NCBI GenBank assembly: GCA_027325115.1
Contig: DAHWFG010000527.1
Location: 1 to 28,610, forward strand
Origin: JAKBCQ01 sp021807585
GTDB lineage: Bacteria > Planctomycetota > Planctomycetia > Isosphaerales > Isosphaeraceae
Reading direction: 5' to 3'
Length of the DNA stretch: 28,610 nucleotides
The stretch's first letter is position 1, and each line of letters begins with the position of its first letter. The notes beneath the pieces were generated by a model. The model was not told the DNA's origin, searched no databases, and worked only from the letters and a program-made list of their open reading frames with translations. Below are positions 1-7,744 of this stretch, in pieces. The translations under genes and the position numbers were made by a program.

Positions 1-1
1 G

Positions 2-178
2 ATTGAACCGGTATCGATTGTTCCATCGATGGTCACGATCAAGCGATCCGCTGAGAAAACTCATCGAAAGGAAGGGATATTCCTGGATTATCGATCGGAC
101 GGTTCCCCGCTCGGAAAAGTCGAACCGATCGACTTAGAGGATATCCGGAAAGAAAGCCGCATATTCGGCGGGATTTGA
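2..178 (+). CDS. C-terminal end of an unidentified protein (partial)
   Basis: An open frame runs from the window edge to a TGA at 176-178, giving about 58 residues that end in a charged segment, ...EDIRKESRIFGGI. I do not recognise the family. A hairpin begins 14 bases after this stop, which favours this frame over the other open + frame, which closes at a TAG near 135. The start and most of the protein lie outside the window, so no function is assigned. The reading frame itself is only moderately sure. Confidence 0.35.
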   Translation: MEPVSIVPSMVTIKRSAEKTHRKEGIFLDYRSDGSPLGKVEPIDLEDIRKESRIFGGI

Positions 179-191
179 GGGCGAAACCGAA

Positions 192-214
192 ATTGGGAGG
201 TATGCCCTCCCAAT
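192..214. terminator. Hairpin after the partial gene, possible terminator
   Basis: ATTGGGAGG (192-200) and CCTCCCAAT (206-214) form a perfect 9-bp stem around a 5-base loop. It lies just after the stop at 178. No U-tract follows, so it is a weak intrinsic terminator at best. The left arm (GGGAGG) resembles a Shine-Dalgarno sequence followed by an ATG at 202, but that frame stops after 10 codons. Confidence 0.4.
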
Positions 215-264
215 CAGAACAATCCGATATCTAGATATTTAATGTATGCTGGTTCTATTTGTGA

Positions 265-477
265 ATAGGCGCCGATACCGGTAATATCGAACCGATTGGG
301 TTTCGGGAGCTTTTCCGGATAACCTATCAGAGTTACGACAATTATTGCGGCTGTTCGGATTCGAGCGGAACGTGTTCGGAAGCCGTGATCGCGACGTGTC
401 AAGCGAATGGTTGCATGAATGGCAAGTTGTTTAACAATGGAGGGCAATGGAATGACATTCCGACTTATTATCAGTAG
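265..477 (+). pseudogene. Small Cys-rich protein frame without a usable start
   Basis: The frame ending at TAG 475-477 reads like real protein. It begins IGADTGNIEPIGF, continues with YDNYCGCSDSSGTCS and ends in NGGQWNDIPTYYQ. It has five cysteines in about 35 residues (two as C-G-C), which would suit an exported disulfide-bonded protein. The frame is closed upstream by TGA at 262-264 and TAG at 232-234, and there is no ATG, GTG or TTG before a GTG near 385. The N-terminus has therefore been lost or shifted out of frame, or an unusual start such as ATA or ATT is used. Two ATGs at 242 and 246 lie in the other two frames and stop quickly. It sits just upstream of, and on the same strand as, the exported protein at 505. 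The family is not recognised. Confidence 0.3.
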
Positions 478-504
478 TGAATATATGATTTCCAGGAGAA
501 TTCG

Positions 505-1635
505 ATGAGCATCATGAGAAATCGTTCGATCGCTTTGGTCATCTCATTGAGCGTGATTTCGATCGCATCGATCGAGGCGAGAGCCGACGACGCCGAATTG
601 CCGAGCGTCATCGAATCGATCGAACGCTTCGAACAATTGTACTCCAAGATCGATCTCACATTCCGATCTCATATGGATCATTTTGACGCCAAATACACGC
701 ATAAGGGTTTTGTATCGAGCAAATCCGATAGAACTCACGTCGTTTTTCAAAACGGACGAGAGAGCTACGATTACCGGCAAGATTCCCTCGATACAAGTGG
801 AGAGACGATAGCGATCAACGATCAATATTGCTGGGATGGACTTCAGAGTATACGTGTGTTGAATGGATACTACTCAACCATTAACGACGAGCAGAATATC
901 ATCGGCTACATGGACAGTTATTCGCCGTATCGATTGATATACGATCGGTGCTATCTCCATATCAAGCTATCGGAGATCCTCAAAGGAACACAATCTCTCA
1001 AGAAATACAAAGAGCACGCCCATTTGCGATCCGAAATCCACGTTTTAAACGACGAAACGATCGACGGGCTCGTTTGCAAACGGATCCGTGTCGATATCGG
1101 CAAAGATAAGTACGATCGAATGATTGATATCGATCATTATCACTTCTGGCTCGCCGTGGATCGAAATCTCATTCCGATACGCTGGAAATACTATGATTAT
1201 ACCAATCCCTTGGATGCTCCGGAATTCACCGGCGAAGCCGACGAATTTCATGAGGTCGAACCGGGGATGTGGTATCCTTATCATACGCGCGTCAAATATT
1301 ATGATCTACATTATATGAGAGAAGACCGTCGTGTGGTTCTTACCAATGTCGAGGATTCGCATGTGGAAAACGTCGATTTTCATCCGAATTACGACGAAGC
1401 CTTTTTTCATCGGGTGAAGATCCCCGATGGAACAACAGTGCACGTCGTGAGGAAGGGCGTGATCGTTGAAAGTTACGTTCAGGGATTGGTCAAACCCGTG
1501 AAAGCCGTTCGACGATTCTCCATGATGTGGATCTTGGCGGGATTGATCGTCTCGGCGTTGATCGTCTTGCTGTTGATTCGATTCTATTTGAGATCGAACG
1601 CATACGTACGAAAGCCGATTCCATCGAAATCTTAA
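505..1635 (+). CDS. Exported protein with C-terminal membrane anchor, LolA-like fold suspected
   Basis: This 376-residue protein starts at an ATG six bases after AGGAG (494-498). Residues 1-27 form a signal peptide (MSIMRNRS, a hydrophobic core, then a likely cut after ARA). The central 300 residues are rich in alternating beta-type segments and aromatic residues (for example YCWDGLQSIRVLNG and LVCKRIRVDIGKDKYDR). A single membrane helix lies near residues 340-360, followed by a short basic tail. Planctomycetes carry many lipoprotein-sorting (LolA/LolB-like) proteins with this general layout: an early line about a helix and substrate, then beta strands that read out DGLVCKRIRVD-type sentences. 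That assignment rests on overall pattern, not on a diagnostic motif. The body should lie in the periplasm. Its neighbour upstream is the broken Cys-rich frame, and the downstream neighbour is convergent. Confidence 0.75.
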   Translation: MSIMRNRSIALVISLSVISIASIEARADDAELPSVIESIERFEQLYSKIDLTFRSHMDHFDAKYTHKGFVSSKSDRTHVVFQNGRESYDYRQDSLDTSGETIAINDQYCWDGLQSIRVLNGYYSTINDEQNIIGYMDSYSPYRLIYDRCYLHIKLSEILKGTQSLKKYKEHAHLRSEIHVLNDETIDGLVCKRIRVDIGKDKYDRMIDIDHYHFWLAVDRNLIPIRWKYYDYTNPLDAPEFTGEADEFHEVEPGMWYPYHTRVKYYDLHYMREDRRVVLTNVEDSHVENVDFHPNYDEAFFHRVKIPDGTTVHVVRKGVIVESYVQGLVKPVKAVRRFSMMWILAGLIVSALIVLLLIRFYLRSNAYVRKPIPSKS

Positions 1636-1954
1636 TAACATATCCAGAAGCGAGCATCAAAGAATATCCGGCGACGTCGATCAGGCGCCGGCTCGAAGTC
1701 GGGCGAGCGTCGACTCGCAGACTCGCGGACACCCTATCGTCGGCGCTCCAATCCCCACGCAATGAACCTCGGGTCCCCAAGAATTGTGATTCACCGTTTG
1801 TCGACTATATCGGCGACTTCGCAATGTTTACGCATCTGAGAGATCCTCATGAACGACCGCGAGTTTCTGGGTATCCCTCGGTCCTCCCGCTTGAGGGAGT
1901 TTATAGGTGGTGGGATGCAAGATGACGGATCATCGTGATTGGAAACCCGGGTCG
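1636..1954. other. Convergent gap with one weak hairpin
   Basis: These 319 bases separate the convergent ends of the exported protein and the glycosyltransferase. The only structure seen is a 5-bp stem, CTCCC (1884-1888) with GGGAG (1895-1899), without a U-tract. The open frames that cross this stretch have the Arg/Ser-rich composition of out-of-frame reading in this genome and were not accepted as genes. Confidence 0.5.
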
Positions 1955-3139
1955 TCAGTCGATTCGACGACGAACCGCGAATTGACGAATCGAGATGACG
2001 GAGGGTTTTTTCCATCGCGGCGCGGTGATGTTCGCGGCCCTGTCGAAACGGAGGGTTCGAGCGGCGGGTCGAGTCATCACCTGATCAGATATCACATGAC
2101 TATATAAAGATGATTTTGTAATATCAAGCGATTCACGAATCCGGGGCTCTTGTCCGTTTTGGATACCGACGGCCGAGGTTCCGCGGGCGTGGAGGTGGCG
2201 ATCGACGAGATACGCGGGTCTGGCTTTGGTTTCAACAAAGATGAGGCGAATGTATTGGCCGATGATTCCCATGCAGAGGAGTTGCACGGCGCCCATGAAG
2301 AGGACGACGACGACGGTGCTCGCCCAGCCGCGCGGGAGGGTGTGAACGCCTGCGATCGCCTCGACCAGAACCCACGCCATGAGCGCGAGTGCGAATCCCG
2401 CCGCGGCGAGCCCGAGATATGTAACGAGGCGAAGCGGCGCACCGCTGAAGCTGACAAGCCCGTCGACCGCCAATCGGAAGAGATCGGCGTACGAGTACTT
2501 CGGCGAGCCGCCGGCTCGCGGCGCTCGATCATATTCGAGCCCGGTTTGGCGGAAACCGACATAACCGCGCAACCCGCGAATAAAACGAGCGCGCTCGGGA
2601 AGGCGTTTGATGGCATTGACGACTTTTTGATTCATCGCGCAAAAGTCGCCGCTATCGACCGCGATCGGTGTTTCGCTAATCACATTTAACAGGCGATAAA
2701 AAAGATGATATCCAAGTTTTTTCAAGGGACCTTCGGGACGTCGGCGCCGCACCGCGTGGACGACGTCGAATCCTTCGTTGAGTTTTTGGAGCAGCGTTGG
2801 GATGAGTTCGGGGGGGTCTTGAAGATCGCCGTCGACGACGACGACCGCGCGTCCCGAGGCGCGATCGAGCCCCGCCGAGACCGCGGCTTGGTGACCGAAA
2901 TTGCGGCTGAATGCGCAGACCGCGAGCCGGGGATCGCGATCGCGCAGTTCGGCGAGGAGACGACGCGTTTCGTCGGTCGACCCGTCGTCAATAATAATAA
3001 TTTCGTATGATATTTTTAAAGATATTAGCGTTTGGCTCAGCCTTCGATGGAGTTCGCAAACGTTTTCGCTCTCGTTGAACACGGGAACGACGACGCTTAG
3101 GGCGGGAGAGGGTCGACGATTGATCGAGCGACGATTCAT
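1955..3139 (-). CDS. Polyprenyl-phosphate glycosyltransferase, family 2 (GtrB/DPM1-like)
   Basis: This enzyme transfers a sugar from a nucleotide donor to polyprenyl phosphate at the cytoplasmic face of the membrane. Family-2 signatures are clear: LSVVVPVFNE (residues 14-23), IIIDDGSTDET (48-58), the metal-binding DGDLQDPPE (103-111) and GGSPKY (210-215). Two C-terminal membrane helices (about 238-263 and 273-297) and a closing QYIRLIFVETKARPAY are typical of GtrB, ArnC and DPM1-like enzymes. The start chosen is the ATG at 3139, which has AAAGG seven bases upstream. An ATG at 3154 overlaps the upstream stop as ATGA and is the alternative (5 residues longer). The upstream gene is a GT-C-like membrane protein, so the pair probably makes and uses a lipid-linked sugar. 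Homology should end near residue 320. About 74 further residues are unlike the family and may be a read-through tail. Confidence 0.88.
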   Translation of the reverse strand: MNRRSINRRPSPALSVVVPVFNESENVCELHRRLSQTLISLKISYEIIIIDDGSTDETRRLLAELRDRDPRLAVCAFSRNFGHQAAVSAGLDRASGRAVVVVDGDLQDPPELIPTLLQKLNEGFDVVHAVRRRRPEGPLKKLGYHLFYRLLNVISETPIAVDSGDFCAMNQKVVNAIKRLPERARFIRGLRGYVGFRQTGLEYDRAPRAGGSPKYSYADLFRLAVDGLVSFSGAPLRLVTYLGLAAAGFALALMAWVLVEAIAGVHTLPRGWASTVVVVLFMGAVQLLCMGIIGQYIRLIFVETKARPAYLVDRHLHARGTSAVGIQNGQEPRIRESLDITKSSLYSHVISDQVMTRPAARTLRFDRAANITAPRWKKPSVISIRQFAVRRRID

Positions 3140-3150
3140 GGGTTCGCCTT

Positions 3151-5013
3151 TCATTCTTGAGTCAGGATCGACTCGCGGGATCGGTTGAACTGTTGAAAAG
3201 TGCTCGGACTCGGGGTCGGCTCGCCCTGGGACGGCGGCGATCGATCGGCGTTTCGTTCCCAGATCCGCCACGCCGCCGATCGTTCGATCTCGCGCCATCC
3301 GTCCAATAAATATCCAGGCGGATGTTGATCGGCGGGAAGCACGACGTATCGCACGTGGTATTTCTTGACGAGGGATAGAGGGTTTTGGCGGACCGATTCG
3401 AACGCGGCGAGTTTTCCGGCGATTCGGCGTTTGAAGATGCTTTCGTCGCGGGTCCAATCGCCGAACCTGCCGATTCCCCAAACGCGCGGATCGACGCTTT
3501 TGAGCGACGTTTTTTGTTCGGAATCGAACGCTTGGGGATCGAGGCCGCGAAGATAAGCGTTGAGCGCCGATCGCTCGTCCCATTCGGAATCAGAGATTTG
3601 GATACTGGTTGATATGGAATGGCGATCGAGCGGTCTGAGATCGTCGAGAACGGCGGCCCAATCGAGGAAGAAACGGTCCCCCGCGACGACGGCGTTGGGT
3701 TCGAGTGGAACCGATCTCGGGTCGTGTCGTCGCTCGCGGTAGCGGAGGTAATCGGCGAGGAGATCGCGTGAGAATTTGGTTCGTGTCGCCTCGATATAAC
3801 GCATCCAAACGCCCGTGGCGGCGATGAACAGCAGGCACGCGGTGAACGAGGCGACGACGAGACCGCGCCGTTTTTCGATACGCGCGGCGGCGGTGATCGA
3901 GAGCGCGACGACCAAACTGAGCGCGACGCCGATCGCGTAATCCCAGTGCCAGTTCTGAATTTGTAAACTAGTGAAAATTTGTTCGTTTCTTAGGATGATC
4001 CCCGCGATCGCGAGACTCCAGATCGGCGCGAGGTCGCGTCTTTTGAACCAAACCCAGAGCGCCGTGATCGTCGCGGCGATCAGATATTTGAGCGGCCACT
4101 CGAGCTCTTGAAACCGACCGATCGAAAGAAAATAATCGCACCGCGCTCCCCAATCCGAAGGGTTTGATGTTTTCACACGAAAAGACGTATAGACCGCGGG
4201 AAGGCCGACGACGAAGCCGATCGCTCCCGTGAGGAAGTGGACGCGGCGCGATCCTCGATCCCATAAGGTGCAAAGGAGCAAAGCGAGCCCCGCCGCGGTC
4301 CAAAAAAAGAAATAATCATAAAATAATATTCCAAAACCGAGCCCCGCCGCGACGATTCGGCCGCGCGTGGGGCGAGCGACCGCGCGCATCCATAAGCCGA
4401 TCATGAGGAGAAGCCAGGGAAGCGGAAGAGCCGGGGAGACGAGCCTCCAGAGGGGGTGGATGATCGGCGCCGAGGCGAGGAGTTTTGATTGCGGCCGGCG
4501 AGCGAGTTCGTAGAAGACGGCGAGGTGTTTGAAGAGCGGCCATCCCGAGACGACTCCGACATCGGCGCAGAGCCAGATCGCGATCGCTGAGCCCCACCAC
4601 GGCGAATGTGTTAACCAACGCGCGACGAGATAAAACCCGAGCGATACGCCGAGACCGCTGAGGATCCTCCATGCGAAGTTGATTCCCATCGGGCCCCAAT
4701 GAGCCGCTCGTGCGATTAATACCCCCGGGGTTAACTGGAGGCGGGGATACATCGACACGCCGTCGGCGGGAAGGACGGGATCCGCCAGGTCGAAGGGATG
4801 ATGTTCGTAAGCCTGCTCGCCGATCGCTAAATAATAATATGAATCATCATAATCCGAGATCCACGTCGGTTCGCCGATCCGAACCAGATTGATGAAATGC
4901 GGTAAGGCGGCGATGAGAACGCCGAAAGACACGGCGAAAGCGAGCGGCGCGATCTCTCTTAACAACCGATGAAAATCGACCTTGGGAGCCCCCTGTTCCA
5001 TCGAAATCCCCAT
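3151..5013 (-). CDS. Polytopic membrane glycosyltransferase, GT-C type
   Basis: This protein of about 620 residues has an N-terminal membrane helix (about 20-38), a first outer loop with an acidic and aromatic motif SDYDDSYYY (53-61), and then many hydrophobic helices. It ends in a soluble domain with HVRYVVLPADQHPPGYLLDG. That order (helix, acidic first loop, many helices, soluble C-terminus) is the pattern of GT-C enzymes that take a sugar from a polyprenyl-phosphate donor and add it to an acceptor on the outer face. The acceptor cannot be told. The frame stays open to 5205, but the extra N-terminal residues have no membrane or domain character. I placed the start at ATG 5013, which follows AGGA closely; ATG 5001, with GGGGA before it, is nearly as good. 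Its stop (3151-3153) overlaps or lies 12 bases before the start of the family-2 partner, so the two are translationally coupled. Confidence 0.8.
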   Translation of the reverse strand: MGISMEQGAPKVDFHRLLREIAPLAFAVSFGVLIAALPHFINLVRIGEPTWISDYDDSYYYLAIGEQAYEHHPFDLADPVLPADGVSMYPRLQLTPGVLIARAAHWGPMGINFAWRILSGLGVSLGFYLVARWLTHSPWWGSAIAIWLCADVGVVSGWPLFKHLAVFYELARRPQSKLLASAPIIHPLWRLVSPALPLPWLLLMIGLWMRAVARPTRGRIVAAGLGFGILFYDYFFFWTAAGLALLLCTLWDRGSRRVHFLTGAIGFVVGLPAVYTSFRVKTSNPSDWGARCDYFLSIGRFQELEWPLKYLIAATITALWVWFKRRDLAPIWSLAIAGIILRNEQIFTSLQIQNWHWDYAIGVALSLVVALSITAAARIEKRRGLVVASFTACLLFIAATGVWMRYIEATRTKFSRDLLADYLRYRERRHDPRSVPLEPNAVVAGDRFFLDWAAVLDDLRPLDRHSISTSIQISDSEWDERSALNAYLRGLDPQAFDSEQKTSLKSVDPRVWGIGRFGDWTRDESIFKRRIAGKLAAFESVRQNPLSLVKKYHVRYVVLPADQHPPGYLLDGWREIERSAAWRIWERNADRSPPSQGEPTPSPSTFQQFNRSRESILTQE

Positions 5014-5433
5014 AAAATCCTGGTCATGGCCGTCTCGGTTTGCAATGGAGCGCTCGCTGCGCGACAAATCGATGGTAGTACGTGCCGACGAATCCAATGA
5101 ACCGTAAACCGGGATGAGGAGAATGAACCACCCGCCGGCGTCGAAGATCCGACTGCGAGATTCGCCCTGGGCGATCTTGCGATTGAGTTGACGAATGAGC
5201 GTCAAGCATCGAGTTGGATCGTTATCCGCCGACGATACCGATAGCGTCGTTCGGCATTCTAGGATAATTTATGAGAATGAGGCAAGACGTGTTTTTTGAA
5301 GTCGAACCGACGTTCGGTGGATAAGTGAACCGATTCACGCGTCGTCAGGCGGCTCGATCGAATCGCCGACGACGTGGAAGCGCGTGAGATTCGATTCGCG
5401 ATCGCTTACGTCATTTAATATGAATATGCAAAA
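5014..5433. promoter_or_regulatory. Divergent intergenic region between glycosyltransferase unit and DUF1559 gene
   Basis: About 420 bases separate the two divergent starts, so promoters for both directions should lie here. AT-rich patches at about 5265-5300 and 5412-5433 are candidate sites. A loose TTGAAG (5296-5301) and GATAAG (5320-5325), 18 bases apart, could serve the + gene. I see no operator-like palindrome that stands out, so individual elements are not claimed. Confidence 0.3.
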
Positions 5434-6330
5434 ATGAATCTATCTCGTTCAACCCGATCGGGCGTGACCGCGATCGAGGCGATCGTGGTTGCGGTGATCG
5501 TGCTGATCGTGTTTCTTATCGTCCTGATGAGCCTGCCGCGATCTCGCGATTCGGCCCGGCTTGAGACGTGCCGGAACAACCTTCGCGGTATCGGCGAAGG
5601 AATCATTTTGTATGATCAAGTGAAGGGGCGATTGCCCGAGATTCCCGAATCGATTGAAGCCGAAGCGAAAACGCCGAGTCCCTTGGCGACGATTCTCGAC
5701 GAGTTCGGAGTGGCCGGATTCGGGCGCATTCGCGCCGAAGCGAAAGCGGTTCAGGCGGGTTCTCCGAGGGGGATCGCGGTCGACCGAGTTCCCGGCGTCG
5801 CTTGTCCTAGCGATCCCGATGCGCTCGTGTCTCAATTCAAGGCGCCTGTGGGTTATAGGGCGAACACGGGGAGCGAGCCGACGGGCGCCGACGGTCCGTT
5901 CGCTCCGGGATTGAGGGGGACGATCGCCGAGATCGAGGCCGCGGACGGCGCGTCGTTTACGGTCGCGTATTCGGAGCGGCTTGTGGGAGACGGTCGCGAC
6001 GTTCCGGCTCGGCACGCGTATCGCGTCGTCGATCATGCGGTGGGCGTCGAGGGATGCGACCCGACGGGAGGAACGTGGCGGGGAGACGCTGGGTTTTCAT
6101 GGCGCGAGACGTCATGGCGGTCGACGCTCTATAATCATCTCGCTCGTCCCAATCCGCCGAAATCGTGCGTTGCCCGCGACGGTCGATCGGCGGATATGGG
6201 GGCTTCGAGCGGACACATTAACGGAGTTAACGCGTTATCACTTGACGGCGGCGTTCGCTTCTTCACGAACGGCGTGGATCCGAAGATCTGGCGCGACTCC
6301 GCGACGACGGGGATCAAGCCGGCGCGATGA
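5434..6330 (+). CDS. DUF1559 prepilin-like protein with H-X9-DG C-terminal motif
   Basis: This 298-residue protein belongs to the large planctomycete DUF1559 family of type IV prepilin-like proteins. The N-terminus has the class III leader pattern in diverged form: basic residues, then RSG followed by V-T-A-I-E, with Glu at position +5 after the presumed prepilin peptidase cut. A 20-residue hydrophobic stretch and ...ARLETCRNNLRGIGEGIILY follow, matching the family's conserved CxNNLRQIG-type block. Near the end, H261 is followed by exactly nine residues and then D271-G272, the family's H-X9-DG signature. The gene begins at an ATG after an AT-rich stretch with no clear Shine-Dalgarno sequence. 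It stands alone, without pseudopilin or secretion genes nearby, which is usual for these proteins. The precise role is unknown; an extracellular pseudopilin or surface protein is the family-level expectation. Confidence 0.88.
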   Translation: MNLSRSTRSGVTAIEAIVVAVIVLIVFLIVLMSLPRSRDSARLETCRNNLRGIGEGIILYDQVKGRLPEIPESIEAEAKTPSPLATILDEFGVAGFGRIRAEAKAVQAGSPRGIAVDRVPGVACPSDPDALVSQFKAPVGYRANTGSEPTGADGPFAPGLRGTIAEIEAADGASFTVAYSERLVGDGRDVPARHAYRVVDHAVGVEGCDPTGGTWRGDAGFSWRETSWRSTLYNHLARPNPPKSCVARDGRSADMGASSGHINGVNALSLDGGVRFFTNGVDPKIWRDSATTGIKPAR

Positions 6331-6421
6331 GCCGGTCGACGCGTATCGACCTTGAGGATGCTCGACCCTATCGGTTGGAATCGAACGCCAGGCGTCGTCG
6401 CTCGATCGACCCGTCAATCGG

Positions 6422-6441
6422 CATCATATATAAAAATGATG
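6422..6441. repeat. Small AT-rich hairpin between convergent genes
   Basis: CATCAT (6422-6427) and ATGATG (6436-6441) form a 6-bp stem around an 8-base AT-rich loop. It lies between the ends of the convergent DUF1559 and molybdopterin-fold genes. The stem is too AT-rich to be a confident terminator. Confidence 0.25.
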
Positions 6442-6458
6442 ATTTGTCGATCGTCTTA

Positions 6459-6941
6459 TTAACGAGATTTTTTCTTATGAACGGATTTTGGGGGGTGGAG
6501 GAGGCGGAGCGAGTCGACCGACCGAACCCACCGGACGCGACGTTTTTCGGCGGGGATTGCGAGCATGACGGGTCCGTGTTTGGGGTCGAGGGGTTTTCCG
6601 TCGCGTTCGGTTGTGAGGATGTAGCGTTCCCCTTTTTCATCGATCCACGCCGCGGCGGCGGAGACCGAGGCTTGATAATCGTCGGCGCCTTGGACGACGA
6701 TCACGGCGTCGGCGAGCGAGCGGGTGAACGCCATGCCTTCCTGGTTTTTGGCGGAATCGCGTAAGACGATCGCGAGCGGGACACCCGAATAGACGACATT
6801 GCGGCCGTTTTCGTCGACGCGGAACTCGACGCGTTGGGCGGTCTTCCACGAGGCGGGATCGAACGGCAGATCGACGATTTCGACCTCGGCGGGCTCGAAT
6901 AAGCTGAAGCAAAGCAACACGAACGCATTGGCGGCGAGCAT
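6459..6941 (-). CDS. Small exported protein with molybdopterin-binding-like (sulfite oxidase) fold
   Basis: This 160-residue protein begins with a short hydrophobic export signal (about 1-15). The body resembles the oxidoreductase molybdopterin-binding domain of the sulfite oxidase/YedY superfamily. It has VVYSGVPLAIVLRDSA, then ADAVIVVQGADDYQASVS, and near the end GPVMLAIPAEKRRVRWVRSV, where the family usually has GP-hydrophobic-P followed by a basic and Trp-containing segment. True molybdenum enzymes bind the metal with a cysteine. The only Cys here is in the signal segment, so this is probably a non-catalytic relative, as is common for short standalone members. It lies divergent from the HAD gene with about 150 bases between starts. 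No partner haem or molybdenum gene is adjacent. The fold assignment is from recognisable pattern only. Confidence 0.65.
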   Translation of the reverse strand: MLAANAFVLLCFSLFEPAEVEIVDLPFDPASWKTAQRVEFRVDENGRNVVYSGVPLAIVLRDSAKNQEGMAFTRSLADAVIVVQGADDYQASVSAAAAWIDEKGERYILTTERDGKPLDPKHGPVMLAIPAEKRRVRWVRSVDSLRLLHPPKSVHKKKSR

Positions 6942-7076
6942 GGCGTAAGTCCTCGGCTAAGTCGTGAATTCGGTGAACGATCTCCGATGATAACCTGGTT
7001 TGATTGAGAATCCTCCGCCGGCGATCGACGAATCGTGTTATTCTAGGCGGTCGGCTGAACGGCGACGATCGACGCC

Positions 7077-7083
7077 GGGGGAG
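7077..7083 (+). promoter_or_regulatory. Shine-Dalgarno site that fixes the HAD start
   Basis: A GGGGGAG run ends seven bases before the ATG at 7091. The open frame extends upstream to an ATG at 7004, but those residues are basic and unlike a HAD N-terminus. This site therefore decides for 7091. Confidence 0.6.
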
Positions 7084-7090
7084 AGCTTTG

Positions 7091-7744
7091 ATGAATGTGA
7101 CAGACACAAATATGCCAAAAGCCATTGTCTTTGATTTCGGCAACGTGGTCGCTTTTTTTGATCATGATTCGGCGTGGGAGCGGATCGCACGCGAGCGAGG
7201 GTTGGCTGCGGCTTCGATGCGTCGCCGGCTTTCCGAGCGCGGTTTCGCGGCGTTATTGGCGCGGTATGAAAGCGGACTGACGACCTCGGACGGTTTTCGC
7301 CGGGGTTTGGAGGCGATGCTTGAAATCGAATTGGCCGAGGCCGATCTCGAGCGCGCGTGGGGGGGGATTTTCCGGCTTAACGAGGCGGTCGCGGCGATTC
7401 TTCCTCAATTGAAGGCCGGCGGGGTTCGGCTGGTGTTGGGATCGAACACCAACGAGATTCACGCAAAGCGATTCTTGCATGAATATGCGACGACGATGTC
7501 ATCATTCGATGCGATCGTGTTGTCGTTCGAGATCGGTCGGTTGAAGCCCGCCGCCGAGTTTTACGCCGAATGTGTGATCGCGGCGCGGGCGGCCGCGGAA
7601 GAATGTTTGTTCGTGGACGATCGCTTGGAGAATGTCGAGGGGGCGATGCGCGCGGGATTAACGGGGTTATTATATCGCGATTCGGCGGGTCTGATCGACG
7701 ATTTGACCCGATTGGGGTTTGATTGCGGCGTCTCGCTTTCGTGA
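7091..7744 (+). CDS. HAD-superfamily hydrolase, subfamily IA (YihX-like)
   Basis: This 217-residue protein is a probable soluble phosphatase of the haloacid dehalogenase superfamily, acting through an aspartyl-phosphate intermediate. Motif I is VFDFGNV, with the nucleophile D15. Motif II is LGSNTNE around S118. Motif III is the lysine in LKPAAEFY (K152). Motif IV is the acidic pair in LFVDDRLENV (D176, D177). The alpha-helical cap lies between residues 20 and 100. As in YihX-type members, motif I has DFGNV rather than DxDxT, which affects substrate choice but is normal for the group. The substrate cannot be told from sequence; sugar phosphates are common for relatives. The gene stands alone: it is divergent from the molybdopterin-fold gene and followed by a long gap. 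Confidence 0.87.
   Translation: MNVTDTNMPKAIVFDFGNVVAFFDHDSAWERIARERGLAAASMRRRLSERGFAALLARYESGLTTSDGFRRGLEAMLEIELAEADLERAWGGIFRLNEAVAAILPQLKAGGVRLVLGSNTNEIHAKRFLHEYATTMSSFDAIVLSFEIGRLKPAAEFYAECVIAARAAAEECLFVDDRLENVEGAMRAGLTGLLYRDSAGLIDDLTRLGFDCGVSLS

Noticed and set aside
1527..1925. Open + frame overlapping the end of the exported protein and the following gap
   Set aside because: It overlaps a well-supported gene in another frame, has Arg/Ser-rich low-information composition, and lacks a domain or ribosome binding site.
2150..2689. 179-codon + frame opposite the glycosyltransferase
   Set aside because: It is antisense to a clear family-2 glycosyltransferase; its acidic and Arg-rich pattern is the mirror of the real gene's codons.
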